A DNA stretch of 64,000 bases from Spisula solida (GCA_947247005.1 OX365945.1:12778501-12842500); one strand, 5' to 3'; shown: positions 35,001 through 47,295, counted from the first letter of the stretch. Translations and numbers: made by a program. The notes: generated by a model not told the origin, from the letters alone.

Positions 35001-35321
35001 GCATTTGATGTATCGTCGAAAATGTCAGTATGTCTGTAACTCGTCTCCCAGACCAATATATGTAAAGACGACTTTGTCATTTTAAGGCCATATAATTAGA
35101 ATGCTCATAATTTAATATGAAACAATTCTAGGGTTCAAGTTTTCATAGGCAGTTAACTAATGTGAATCATTATCAGCATTTCACCAAGGACAGATTGGTA
35201 GAAATTGCAAGGTCCCAGAGATACAGAGTGATATTCTGATTTATTAATATTCACAATTCATGAATGAATTATCACAAATATGGTAAATTTGGTCAGACAA
35301 TAGACACATTTACAAACTTAT
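32081..35321. other. No gene supported; scattered repeat fragments
   Basis: Near 32088 there is a fragment related to the end of the 13929-14170 MITE. Near 32519 the phrase AACAAGAGTTGTCCACG resembles another common bivalve repeat terminus. Around 32320-32480 is a locally GC-rich patch with a GACGAGGTTAG/CTAACGTC inverted pair. The remainder to 35321 looks unique and AT-rich. Confidence 0.4.
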
Positions 35322-35405
35322 CGGTTATCAAATTAACAAAATTCCCAGTTATCAGATTAACAGAATTTACAGCCACCAGATTAACAAAATTAACAGTTAT
35401 CATCT
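35322..35405. repeat. 24-bp minisatellite, about 3.4 copies
   Basis: Units are GTTATCAGATTAACAAAATT plus about four bases, starting near 35323, 35347 and 35371 with a partial fourth. The period is eight codons, which makes a short frame look repetitive (V-I-R-L-T-E/K-F-T type), but nothing else suggests coding. Confidence 0.7.
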
Positions 35406-35499
35406 TTATTTATATCCCAGACATGGCTATGTTCATAATAGAAACGTAGTGTTTTTGTTGTTTATCATAACTGAGTCTTAGAATAATGTTTTATGCTAT

Positions 35500-35716
35500 T
35501 TATGCCATCATTAAATGTGTTATATCTTCTGCTCAATTACTTTTCCTTTCTTTCAGTTGTGTATATAATTATACTTGTATATATTTATATTACTTTGTCT
35601 TTCATGTAACTTTTGTAAATGTACATATGTTATTTGATATGAGGCTCACGGGGAAGACTGGGCATACCGAACTGTGTTGCCTCTTTAAATAAAGTCTCTA
35701 TTATTATTATTATTAT
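35500..35716 (+). mobile_element. LINE 3' tail (5'-truncated)
   Basis: A T-rich stretch ends with GGGAAGACTGGGCATACCG, GTTGCCTCTTTAAATAAAGT (AATAAA at 35688-35693) and then a (TTA)n run. A polyadenylation signal followed by a short simple-repeat tail is how several invertebrate non-LTR retrotransposons end. The coding part is absent, and the 5' limit is a guess. Confidence 0.45.
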
Positions 35717-37158
35717 AGAAAATGGTACATCTATATTTATGCTTCTCAGTATCAATCAAGATATCCACACAAGCCATACCATAATATACGAAGTGTCAAG
35801 AGATGTTTGAGGGTGATTGTCTAGGTGTGACACAAAGATAACCAGATTGTCATAACGCTGACAAGAGGCTTAATTTCTGCTACTTGATGAGATTATGAAC
35901 ACCATGGTAACAAGACAAGATATTATGAAACATGATTCAGATTAATGAATGTTTCAGCTTGGTTGAGTACCGTACTTGACAACTCTATATTTTGACCAAC
36001 TAACCGGGTCGCACGGAAATGACAAGGTAGTCAAACGATACTTTATGTATTAAACAGGAACTCTTAAAGCTATCTAAACAGCATTTCAATAATCAATTAA
36101 GAGGTACAAGATGGTTATACATCGTTCACTAAGTACATTGACACCAGACTACCCATATTCAAATGTTATATTGAAATCTGACAAATTGTTAAGGAGAACT
36201 AGGGCAGACAAATTTTGTGACATCCAAACTGACAAACAGATGTCCAGCACAAAAGCTATACTGAACAAATGTTCCATTTAGACTATTTCTAAATTTTTGC
36301 CAATATTTTATATTTTAGTTTTTCTTCTGAATTAGGATTTACGATATTTGTTAGGTACAATGCATGTGTTTGTTGAGCAAACTGCTTTGTCAAGTTCATT
36401 AAACAGTATGTCTGTCCCGCTATACATGAGTATGGGAGACATAACAACTTTAGCTTGGTGGGTGTAAAAGAATTTTGTGACACAAATGATAGATTTTTAC
36501 CTTGAAGTTGAACTGATCCTGCCACCCATTGTTCCTGAAAATAGGAAATGGTAGTCTTAACGTATCATTTGTTAAAAGAAATATACATTTTTGTTTATAT
36601 ATATGCCATTGAAAGAATCATGACGAAAATGATGTTTAAGTTTGGTGGGTCCGGTATTAAATTGTTTTTTACAGTTTAACACCATTTGTCAATCATGCAT
36701 CTGCTTTCAAAACAAGCAAACCATAAATCCCTGATGATTTTAAATATTATAACATTCCATTTTCTAAACTGTAGAAGTAAAACATTTGAGAAATACATTA
36801 TAACCATGGAATCAACGTAATTCCACGTCAAAAGAAAGCATAAAAATGCACGAATGGAAGACATCAATAACCTTGTTATTAAGCTATTTAAAATAAAAGC
36901 CATTAAACCCATTAGTTTCCAATAATTGATATTGACACGACCGGTTTGCTAAAACAAGGAATTACACTAATTAAATTCTGTCAGCAAAAGGAATTTCACT
37001 ATTGGTGCCATTAGTTAGCATGCGATTCATATTTGCAACATGAACTTAGACAACCGATTTAGAACATAAAATTTGCAAGCTAGCTGTGAGTGTTAAATTG
37101 ACAATGCTATGGTTGCATTATGTGATATGAATACAAAATACCATATTTGAGAAAAACA
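35717..37158. other. No gene or recognisable element
   Basis: AT-rich sequence with short minus-strand frames (36289-36525, 36676-36912) of chance length and no domain I recognise. Confidence 0.45.
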
Positions 37159-37656
37159 TTATCTATCAATGATCTGCTTCACCTTTATAAAATTAAATTC
37201 CGAATGGAACCGACTGCAGACAATTCCTGGAATATTAATAATCATTATTCGCTTATTTGAAACAGGGAACCTAACTATACAAGGACGAAATACGAGAACT
37301 GCCTGAGTAAGAAACAAGGGAGCCACAATCTTGTAATCCAAAGGGGACGTCCTAGATATAAGACAAGATGGATTGGTTATATAAACCTCTAAACCCTTTA
37401 CTCCATACATTATTGGTGATGAACTAGACACTGACAAAACACACATGGAGGGTAAGAACAAAATAATTATTTTTAAAACAAGTGAAAACGTCAAAACCGT
37501 ATGAAATATAGAGAATTCTAAGGTGCAACGAGTCCCAATAAGATTTGCAGTCTCCGAATATTCTGGTAAAAGCAAATGATAATTCAAAACAAAACAATGC
37601 ACACATTCTGACTGAAACAATGCTAAAATCAGAAGTCTGTTAAACACGAGATACAA
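37159..37656 (-). CDS. 165-codon open frame of unknown nature (possible receptor-fragment pseudogene)
   Basis: This is the longest frame outside the minisatellite. With the base composition here I estimate only about a five percent chance of one so long arising randomly in the window. The peptide is hydrophobic with several membrane-like stretches. Residues about 64-90 (LFLPSMCVLSVSSSSPIMYG, then VKGLEV) loosely resemble the seventh membrane segment of rhodopsin-type receptors, with SPIMY in place of NPxxY. TM6 and the preceding membrane segments are not convincing, no homologous copy exists in the window, and codon use is not telling. It may be a receptor relic or chance. Confidence 0.2.
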   Translation of the reverse strand: MYLVFNRLLILALFQSECVHCFVLNYHLLLPEYSETANLIGTRCTLEFSIFHTVLTFSLVLKIIILFLPSMCVLSVSSSSPIMYGVKGLEVYITNPSCLISRTSPLDYKIVAPLFLTQAVLVFRPCIVRFPVSNKRIMIINIPGIVCSRFHSEFNFIKVKQIIDR

Positions 37657-37873
37657 ATGTTAAATGGTAAATCAGAGGAGAGTGATTCAACAACCTCACA
37701 CAGCGGATACAATAATCATTTTGCTATTAGGAATACTTCGCAACACAGTTTTATAGACATCAGTCATCAGTCAATTTCAAATAAACAAATCAAATTTAAA
37801 TTCGGCTAACGACACTGGCATGGAGTTTATAGAATTGCTTTTATTTAATAGTTTTCAGCTGGTTGTTCAATTA

Positions 37874-38501
37874 CAGGGTGATTCATAATATCTGTCACAC
37901 TTTTCAAATGAAACAGTTTTGATATATCTTGTTATAACCACAAATAGTTTACATAATTTTATCCAAAATACATATATTTTAAAGTTTTATATGATACAAG
38001 ATAGTATATACTTGCATGTATATTTTAGTCTACAGGCGGAATTATATTCAGTATCATATTTTCAATGTGACGTCACTTTTGTGTGATGCTGACGTCAATG
38101 ATTTCTTGATTAGGCTTAAAATCTAACCATTTTTTATCAATACAATTGGCTGAAACCATTTAACAAGCCTGTGTGTCTTTCCTCTAGACTGTGAATCATA
38201 ACTAGAATACTGTATTTTCCATTGGTATGATGGTTATAGTTCAAGAATTGCTCTCAAAGCACAGCTACTCAAAACTAAAAATGTCTTAAATTATGCTTTG
38301 AGAGCAACGTCTTTGAAATCATGTATCTTTTTATGACATCGTTTATGGCGCCATGATGCCAACATCATTCTTGTATTTTATATAACAGAACACACTTAAT
38401 CATATTTATCATTTCAAATGATATATAAGACATATGTATCTTGTAAAGGAACGAAAAGTTATAATAGTTTGAAACTGTGACAGATATAATGAATCACCCT
38501 G
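37874..38501. mobile_element. 628-bp MITE with mariner-type ends and internal CRE motifs
   Basis: The ends CAGGGTGATTCATAATATCT and CAGGGTGATTCATTATATCT (inverted, ending 38501) match over about 27 bp with one mismatch, and TA flanks both (37872-37873, 38502-38503). The first ten bases match the outer ends of the 3379-5228 composite. Two perfect TGACGTCA sites lie at 38068-38075 and 38090-38097. An internal inverted pair, TTGCTCTCAAAGC / GCTTTGAGAGCAA, lies at about 38252-38308. No transposase. Confidence 0.8.
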
Positions 38502-38503
38502 TA

Positions 38504-41467
38504 CAAAGTATTTTTGCGATTCTTTAGTCTGGAAGGCCATTGTACATCTAATTTAATTAACAATTCAGTTACCAGAAATATTTACAATGTTTGGGGATTT
38601 CTAAGATATTTGTATGCAGACAACAAGTTCAATATTCTCATTGCCATTCCAGGGATCATTGAAAACTTTCAAAGTAACTGACAACATTTTCTGCATTTAA
38701 AGAACATAACTGACTAATCAGTTATATTCAATTTGAACAGTAGAAATCTGAATCTTTAAAAACGTTCTTTTTTATTGTGATTTATATTCCTTTGTAAAAC
38801 TGACCTAGAATCAGCAAGCAACAAATCAGGCATTCAATACCCATGGCTGACATATCTGTACTTGTTTTTCAGAAATATCCATTATTATTCGCACACGGCT
38901 GACAGACACCACCATATCATGATATATTCACAGAGTATCAATAACCTTTCAAGGCAATGCGTGCCATTATTTGTGTTCCATAAAATTGCAACATGCAATA
39001 TCAAAATTAATATCTTGGCAGATGCAATATCAATATAGCAAACTGTGCTTTTATTCTCCTAACATCTCCTAACATCCAACAACCTAATTATATAGAACTC
39101 ACATTTGGCAACAGTATTAAGTAAATGATAATTAAATTCGCCTTGTGCGCATTCTTTTATGACTTGTATTAACTCTTCAACATCATGCATGTTTTTATCT
39201 ATATTTATCCGTTACATGTAGCAAGTTTGTAAATACAATTTCAAATACTGTTCAGTAAATATTAGGATATACCATTTCAGGATGGTCCTTGCTGAGATGG
39301 TAAGAGAGGTATACAATTCATCTGGACTACATTAATCCAGGAAAATGTGCTGTGTTGTTTGTGGAGCAAAGTATTTGGTAATTTGGTCATCCTTAACTTG
39401 GCAAGCATTTACATGCTATTTTATTCCGCAATCAATGTAATTTAAGCAGTTTAAGCAGTAAAGATGTTGCAAAAGTATTTCATTCAAATAATTAGGTACA
39501 TATATTCCATAAGTAAGTTAGCAAAACAAGTATGTACAAAACTAGGAATTGGAATAAATATACTTTTGGAACAGGGTAGGCTATCCTGACTCTACAGATG
39601 ACTTGAGGAAGGTTGGCTTGGCATTTATACATGTATAAAACAGCAGAAAGCCGTATTAGTTAGGCTTGGCACATGTCAAATTTATAAACACAGTCTCTAT
39701 TCGTCATATGTAATCCAATTATTTCCGGAGACGCTTAAGGCCAGTTTGGCAACAGCTTCCTCACATCGGCAAAGATGCTGTCTTCTATAAATATTGTATG
39801 GACAGATCAAGCTAGGAGAAAGACATTACAAGGAACAGCACAGTCCCCATCTAGATAGGTAAGAACCATCAGTACAGAGCTTGAGTTAACATCGAATGTG
39901 ATTCATACTCAAGCAATACTACTTTGGCAGTGGTTAGGGTCAGGTACCAAACTTATACAGGTAAATCAAGATTAAGGGCAATAACTTTGTTAAAACTTTG
40001 TCACGTACATAACTAGATCCATATAATGGTGATCAATGAAGTTTCGTTGCAATCCCTTTATAATGGTTGAAGTAATACAAGCTTCCTGCAACATACCCAA
40101 CCAACTGTAAGAAAATCCAATGATTCAACTTGATTCAATACTTACTGTGTTAAGGTCTTATCTGTAACCGGGACTTCAGCAAGTATGTAATCTTCAGGTC
40201 TGGAAGAGAAGTGGAAAAACATGCTTGCAACAATATGGAAAACAGGACAACATAAAATCTGAATATCAGGCATCATACCATTTATAGTGCTCAAAGTATG
40301 ATAAGGGTAAAGCTCAACTAATCTATATTTTGAAACATTATTGTGTTAAATTTTGTATGAATTTGTCAACACAACTGATAAACACTTTTGTCAGGGGCAA
40401 ATGTGGCAAAAAGAACATGTAAATGTTAGTCCTTTTTCAATTCTCATATTGTGTAAGACCCAAAACCCGAAAAGGACAATATTCTGTTATCGCAGAGGTT
40501 TGATTGCAGTACAAAGGTTTTTATTAACATTGTGCTTATCAGCATTTAATTAGATATCAAATGGAAGAATCTTTATTCGTTTACAATATTGCAGGTGCAA
40601 AATTATGCTTCTGAAAATTCAATAAGTCCATCTCACTCAATTTTCAAAATATTCACAAGGAATATTAGTTGACTATTATCGAATTTTGAGAAGTATATTT
40701 CAGTACTTATCCTATCAGTAACGTGATAGAAACCTTAAATAATACAACATATAAGCATACAATCAATCATAATGTCCCATAACTCCTTCAAGTATTACAT
40801 AATATATTGCTCATATAAATTTATTTACAGGTTTAGGATAAGCAATTACATGTATCATGCATAAAACATATGATATATTTAAGCAATGATGTAGAACTGA
40901 GCTTTAACTGATGATTGATAAAAGAGAAATATTGATTATTTCTGCGCATCAATTGAGTTTCTAATGTAGATTCTAACACCGATCTATGTGATCTTATTAA
41001 ATATTACATGGCTACAGTGAGATAGTGGTTTCTGATTACAAATTGATTGTTGTATTTTGTTTTGATGATGCCCTAGGAAGATAAATTTAGGTTATATATT
41101 TATGTTTCTGATTTCTGTTTGACAGATTTTCAATTTCGTTTCTTTCATTAAATCATACCATTTTTATAAGATTATCATTTTTTTAAGAAACATTACATAA
41201 CTCTTAAGAAGTCCATGCAGCTTTCATTAATATTTGCTTGATTAAACGCATTACAAATTGGCATATTATTCATGTATACTTGCTCTCATCAAAGTTTAGT
41301 ACAAGTATCCCAATGCTGAACAATGTACAACCTCTACAGAAAACATGGATTAACGAGAAAACCATTGATACAATGCAACAAAGAGCACATTGATTTAGTG
41401 TGGTGGATTTTTTTATAAAGAGAATATAATTCTGAAACAACTTATGTAGCGGCAGCAATGACTGTTG
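38504..41467. other. No gene or recognisable element
   Basis: About 3 kb of AT-rich sequence with only chance-length frames. I found no TIR pair, tandem array or tRNA-like motif. Confidence 0.5.
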
Positions 41468-41576
41468 TTGCCTCCTCGATAGCCTAGTATAAGAGCGTTC
41501 GCTTCGAGTGCGGGAGGTCCCGGGTTTGATCCAAGGCCGTGTGATACCAAAGACGAAATAAAAAAGGTACCACTAT
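41468..41576 (+). repeat. tRNA-derived SINE head of the V-SINE/Meta-SINE type
   Basis: GCCTCCTCGATAGCCTAGTA starts a box A. TCGCTTCGAGTGCGGGAGGT covers the anticodon-arm and variable region, and GGGTTTGATCC (41522-41532) is a box B with one change. The sequence then runs through GTGATACCAAAGACG, which follows the tRNA head in a SINE family very common in bivalves. The conserved central domain and tail are missing after about 41576, so the copy is 3'-truncated. Confidence 0.75.
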
Positions 41577-43218
41577 TTACCTTGCTTTTGTTCTTATTAA
41601 AATGACTATATAAAGTAACTATAATATGACTATATAAAAAATTAAATGACTATAACGTTTATGAGACAATATTGAGTGTTCAAATATCATTCGTCTATTA
41701 ACCTGATAGTTTCCCCGTCTTCGTCCCGTTTCATTCTATTTTCAGTATATGGAACATTGGATAGGACTTCTTTGCTTGTGTAAAAAATCCAGATCGACCT
41801 TAGCCCTAAAATCTACCAATGGATATGCCAAACTCATACCCAGTCATCTACCTTAATGCTACTTCATGGACTAGCAATGCGTGAGTTTAACGCTGTGAGG
41901 AGTTTCTCAATAATTGTCACTAAAGCAGTTTTCCTTAGTAGGATAGTCAGATGTCATTACCAATACAATTTAAATACCTTAAAATCGTTGTTTCTTCTTT
42001 CAATGAGTACCATCCTGTTACAGGCAACTTCTAAAAAACACACATTAACGTTACACTATATTTCAGTCTCTTTACTTTGACAGGTGTGTTAGAATAGTAT
42101 CATCTTATTTCTAAGTTTGTGAGATTTTTGATAAAGTTTTTATTTCTTCTGATTTGGAAATACTAATATTAAACTTCGGAACAACGTGATACTTACCCTT
42201 GATCTTATGTAAAAGCAATTGTAATGTACAACTTCTCTGCATGTCGAAGACAAGTCTGTAAACCCAAATATGACAACAGGAGAACGTTATGCTCGACCCG
42301 GGCCACAGAATCTGCCAGGTGCCTTATATCACTTTAAAACCTGCTCTAAGAAGGGTTTTGACAGAACAGCATGATTTTCTCCAACAAAGCGCCATAACTC
42401 TGACAAAAAACATTTGACCTTAATTCCTGACAATCAAGTATTTATAGAAGTTTCATAGAAATCAGACCAATTATTATTGACAATAAGACCAACTTAGTTA
42501 CAGCCATACAAATATCCATCCATCCGGACGTCCATCACGAAATCCATATGTCTCCCCATTATATAATAATGTGAGAGAAATAATCAGACCTTTTTCAAGT
42601 ATAATTATTCTTAATTTCCATAAATGAAAACAATAATTATATAAGATATAGCATGTCACATTATCTATGTCGTCTTTAGCTGAACATGCATTAGTGAACA
42701 AAATACTTTAGTACGGTGTCAGGTGTAACAGGAAACTAGATATCCTCTGTATGCATTAACAATGCATATCAAATACGATTTACAATTCAAAAAATGTAAA
42801 TCAAGTAAGAAATAGATAATAAGCATGCTATAAAAACAAACTACAATGTTTAGTGCAGTCACTGTTGTCCTTAAACATGAGATAGAATTAAAGAATATAT
42901 AGCTAAAACCTAGCTTTTAATAGTAATCACTATAAATGTATCTAGACAAGCTTAATCTTTTGAAATCTGCATCTGCATTAAGCAAACAACAATGTTTACA
43001 GTAAAAACTTTGAGTATGGGAAAGTACATCACATTCCCTTAAACTACTTTAAACCATCCCAAATTATCATCACTATAAATTGTTACTGTCACTTAAATGT
43101 TTTTTTATCAAACTATCCCCTTGAGTTTGCTGGGCATGGTTTTATGATGAGCTGTAACTGTTGTATAGTGAATCAAAATTGACTACAACCCCTCCCCTGT
43201 GTTTTCAATTACATGCCC
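41577..43218. other. No gene supported; repeat fragment at 42340-42560
   Basis: In 42340-42560 the minus strand reads GGGGAGACATATGG, GTGATGGACGTCCGGATGGA and ACTAAGTTGGTCTTATTGTC, typical of the bivalve GGGAGATAA...GACGGACGG repeat class seen at 6750. The rest is AT-rich and unremarkable. Confidence 0.5.
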
Positions 43219-43274
43219 CCACACAGCGGTGAACCTGTAACTTTAGATTTAAGGTCATGAGTTCAAATCCACCC
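43219..43274 (+). repeat. tRNA-like SINE fragment (weak)
   Basis: AGATTTAAGGTCATGAGTTC, then AAATCCACCC, gives a good box B. The part before it (GCGGTGAACCTGTAACTTTA) is a weak box A. The combination suits a worn tRNA-derived SINE head. Confidence 0.4.
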
Positions 43275-43689
43275 ATTGGTTGAAGAGACTGAACATCCAA
43301 CAATTCCTGTACTAATCATTTTTCCAAGTTCTTTTAAAGTTGAGAGAATCGAATAATGCTTTAATATTTAATTGAGAATATAAACAAACATTGAGGTGGC
43401 CTGCAATGAAAATTTAAGTGTTACCAAATGATCGACCAATTAAAATTGAGAAAATAGAACACCGCCGTTTTCAATAAATTTAATACACTTTAAGAAGATA
43501 TTGCTTACATCACAAGCCTGGATTGCAATGATGTGAAATAAAATGTTCATGGTTTGGCGGCTAATTTGTCCAGTTTTCAGAAAGCTGTTCTACAGTACAA
43601 CAATCAAACCTATTTACCTCAAATACATGTAGGTTAATGAATTACATTGTTTATTGATCGGTCTACAGTTATCTCCGGCGAACTATGCA

Positions 43690-43843
43690 TGCATGCATGT
43701 TTTTATTGTTGTTGTTTATTATGTTGTTTATTTATTATGTTGTTGTTAATCTGTTTCTCTTTTTCAGTGGAATATATTGAAAATTGATATTACTGTCAAA
43801 TATGTAATCCACAATAAATAAAGTCGTTATTATTATTATTAAT
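43690..43843 (+). mobile_element. LINE 3' tail (5'-truncated)
   Basis: A TTG/TTA-rich stretch leads to CACAATAAATAAAGTCG (AATAAA near 43813) and a (TTA)n run, the same layout as 35500-35716. Only the extreme 3' end is present. Confidence 0.4.
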
Positions 43844-44379
43844 TACTCATTTATACAAAGTGTCAATTACTATAGCTGGAAAACCTGACAAAAACAATGT
43901 GTTTCAATCATGGAATAGCAATGATTGTTTTTTCTAGAACATTAATCAGCTTGCATGCTAGGAGCTATAGGACCAAAAGGGATTAAAACCGCTACTAATT
44001 ACCTTTTCAGAAAGATTGAATTATTCTTAAAACACCTTATTGAAACACAATTCCTAGGGGAAGCAAATTAACCAGCATCTATGATCTGACATGCATTGTT
44101 AAACACATTTTAACTCAAAATGATATTATTCAAATGTTGAAGCACATGAACAGAATATCAGCCAACAACATTGGGAAATTTGCCTCATCACATCTTTGTT
44201 CTAACGACCTACCAGCAGATTCTGCCAACTGTTACATCATAAAGCACTCCAGTCTGTATTGCAACAGCTAAATGTCTTTATGTTTTACTCAAGGATTGTC
44301 CCTGATCGCAGTTCATCTATCAGGGTTTTACACAATTTTGTGTCCTGTATACTACCGGTAGTAATGGCCCGACATGACT
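43844..44379. other. No gene or recognisable element
   Basis: AT-rich unique-looking sequence up to the left edge of the recent duplication. Confidence 0.4.
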
Positions 44380-46506
44380 CTAAATATATTTTTAATGTTT
44401 ATATGTTTGCACATTCTGTTTGTAGCTTATAATGCAGCAGACTAGGACAATTTATGCAATGTTGTAAGAGGTATAACCTATGACTTAGAACCAATTCCAT
44501 TCAGTGATTTAGGAGTAGAATCTATGCATATACAGACGATATTGTAACGGTCGCTGAATACATAAAGGGAGGTAATTGGATTAATATGCACAATTTATAA
44601 ACCTGGTAGATTGTCATTACCGTAGTGGTAAGCTAGCGTTATACTGTCCGTCCGGCACGTTACAATATTGGTGGCAGCGGTTGGATGAAGTCAACTACCA
44701 GACTGGAGTTGCTTTACCCATGTGATTCCGAGGCCAAATCTCGGGACGAGATTTCTCGAAGGGGTAAGTAATGCAATGGTCGCTGAATGCATAAAGGGAG
44801 GTAATTGGATAAACATGCACAATTTGTAAACCTTGTAGATTGTTATTAGAGTAGAATGACAGTATATAAGTCCAACAAAACACCCTAAGTGGTGAGCTAG
44901 CTTTTCACCGAGTGGGATTTGTTGGTGTCTGTACGTCCGGCATGTTACACTATTGAGTAGGTCAATGATTCACAGGAACTCAATTATCCAAACAACTGAA
45001 CATGATCACTGAACATAACCATCCAGCACTTCATGCTCATGTGATCTTACACACACTCACTGATCAACATTCTCTTAAACGTTTTAATGCATCCCTAATG
45101 TCAGTTGTTCTGATTTAATTATATGTAGGCGCAGTGTGTTACTATATTTGTATCATCATATAATTTACAATGGACAGACACATAAGCACGCTTTAACACA
45201 ACATGCAGATTTTCGCTCATATTTAACTGATATTCCCTATCACCCATCGCATTATTCACAGACATAAAAATGGAATCAATCATATACGACAGATAAATCA
45301 TAGCAGACAATTTATTCAGCTAAGATATTGAAATGCACTTGTTCCTATATTCACAAGATGGATTACCATGACGTCAAAAAACAAATACACGAAACAACAA
45401 TGCTTATAAAGGACCAGACTTATATGTGAAGACAAAAATAAAGCGTTAAACAGAGCGAACAATGGAAAGTAAATGTCAAAGACCTATTTAGACTAGATTC
45501 ACTGAATGACACGCAAACCAACCCAGAGTCTTCACATTTTTTTAGCAAAAAGAAATCACAAGAAAAAAAGTATGAATTATCTCAGTGCAGACCAATTACG
45601 AGGTTGCCACGCAATTTCTGCAGTTATCCTTCCATTTCTACTAAATTGTTTATTTTAAGAGAAAGGAACAATGCAAAGACAAAAACGAATAAAACGTTTT
45701 GCACAATTCAATGATTTTTCCAACACTTCTGAACCTGTTCTTGTTTTCGTTGGTTAAATCAAAAGTTGAACCAGTTAAGATGACCAACTTTCCTGGAATT
45801 AAACATAGTCTATATCCAACCGGCACCATAATGTGCATTAAAATTATGCAAGAGTTAGCACTAGTGTTGGTGACTGGGATAGTTCAATCTAAGTCATCAG
45901 TAGATACAATACAATGATGGTATATTTGGCCATGACGGATTAAATTGCAGCTTATATCAGTGAGGACATACTATGTGGTATGTGACGTTAATGTTGGCTG
46001 ACTCCGAAAGTAAAAATTTTTAAACACAAAGTTCAAAATAACCGTTAGTATTTTATACTTGAACTGATTCCAACGAGACATTCTCTATGTGAATACTATC
46101 CATTTTACTTAATATTTTATGCAAAAGCTATGCTCTTTTGTAGACATCTATAGAGTTGCATGAAAAGTATTTATTCTATGTTTGAACGTCGATGATATGT
46201 TAAAATCGGTCAAAACATGAAATGCTTACTGCTGTTTTAAACCGTGTGTTCACATATTTTTACTTGCATTCTTAGCCAACATTTGTGCCACATACCATAT
46301 GATATGTCCACACTTCATATGGTTAATTTGGCCACAAATTACGATCGATCTGACCTACCTCTTTTTCATGAATATAAATAAAGGTACGTCGTTGGAAGTG
46401 ACATGCCAGAAATCTACTTCGACTTTACGGTATGCAAGAATTTTCTAAACATGTCTGTGTCAGCTTTTGACTGTATATTGACAGGGCACAAATGTTCCAT
46501 TAAATT
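44380..46506. repeat. Recent segmental duplication, copy A
   Basis: This stretch matches 61880-64000 in direct orientation almost throughout, at about 93-97 percent by eye. Examples are ACTGAACATAACCATCCAGC, CCACATACCATATGATATGT and TTTGACTGTATATTGACAGG. The separation is about 17.5 kb. The match reaches the window's last base, so the real length is unknown. Copy A and copy B share the TRIM-like element, which was therefore present before duplication. The region 45155-45385 also belongs to the older three-copy family. Confidence 0.9.
44543..44949 (+). mobile_element. TRIM-like miniature LTR retroelement, copy A
   Basis: A 5' LTR (44543-44664, 122 bp) starts TGTAACGGTCGCTGAATA and ends GGCACGTTACA. 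A 3' LTR (44772-44949, 178 bp) starts TGCAATGGTCGCTGAATG and ends GGCATGTTACA. The 107-bp interior has a primer-binding-like TGGTGGCAGCGG (44669-44680) four bases after the 5' LTR and a purine run GAAGGGG (44758-44764) seven bases before the 3' LTR. There is no coding sequence. The 3' LTR has TATATAAG (44863-44870). The 5' LTR has lost that part, so this copy has no obvious promoter. Short LTRs with a tiny non-coding interior define terminal-repeat retrotransposons in miniature. A deletion derivative of a larger Gypsy-type element is the alternative. Confidence 0.75.
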
Positions 46507-46969
46507 AAATGTCATCCAAGTAACCTACTTCTGAACTTTAGAATATTCTGTCATTCTGATAAGTTGGAAGTGAATAATAATTCCTATATACGATAATGAG
46601 TATTATTTAGCATATTCCAAATGTACATCAAACTGGCAATGCAAGGACAATATAGCAACATTTTATATAGGACATGTCATATAATCCTGTCATTGATTAA
46701 CCCATTCCTGGAAATATTCCATTATTGAATGTCAAGCAAGCAATAAAAGTCCAAGCTTATAACCATCTGACACTTATAATGTCTGGCACAATCTAGTTTA
46801 AACCTCCTTAGTAACATACCAACGCAGTGAACAATTTACCACCTAGACCACTGTGGCAGGGCATTATTCAGAACTTTGACGAGTAAATTAATTGTGTAGC
46901 ATCTCTACCTACTAGTCCAAGGAAATAAGCCATAAAATTAACACAACTGAACTTATCAATCTTGATTTC
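46507..46969. other. No gene or recognisable element
   Basis: Continuation of the duplicated block beyond the point that can be compared within the window. No frame or repeat of note. Confidence 0.4.
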
Positions 46970-47165
46970 TCTCCGTTTTTAGTCTTGCAGATTTTACTTA
47001 AATACCTATTCCACTAATATAGAATGACATTTGAAAAAAGCCTGTGGCATCGCAGACCAATAAACACTTTAAACATAGTGTGGTAATTAATTGAATAGGA
47101 GAAAAACCAACCAAGCTTCATAGTTTATGCTTGCTTGAAGGCAATGAGGAAGTATCTTAAATACA
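46970..47165. repeat. Paralogue of 12380-12590
   Basis: Same phrase order as the earlier copy: AATATAGAATGACA, GCCTGTGGCAT, AGACCA, CCAAGCTTCATAGTTTATGC and GCTTGAAGGCAA. Direct orientation. Confidence 0.7.
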
Positions 47166-47175
47166 AGGGTTTTCA

Positions 47176-47295
47176 TGTTTGTCACACAAGAAATAGTTTC
47201 CTGACGTGTCTCTATTGGAGTCACACAAGAAATGGTTTCCTGACGTGTCTCCATTGGAGTCACACAAGACATTGTTGCCTCACGAGTCTCTATTG
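47176..47295 (+). repeat. 39-bp minisatellite, about three copies
   Basis: Units GAGTCACACAAGAAATGG followed by TTTCCTGACGTGTCTCCATT start near 47179, 47218 and 47257. A fourth degenerates into GCAGTCGGACGAAG. The period equals 13 codons and one plus-strand frame stays open through the repeats to 47400 (SHKKWFPDVSPLE type units). A TAG lies in the first unit and no start or domain is evident. Confidence 0.7.

Noticed and set aside
45119..45310. 63-codon frame apparently conserved at 62636-62827
   Set aside because: About 12 nucleotide differences cause 7 amino-acid differences, as expected without selection. The conservation simply reflects recent duplication.
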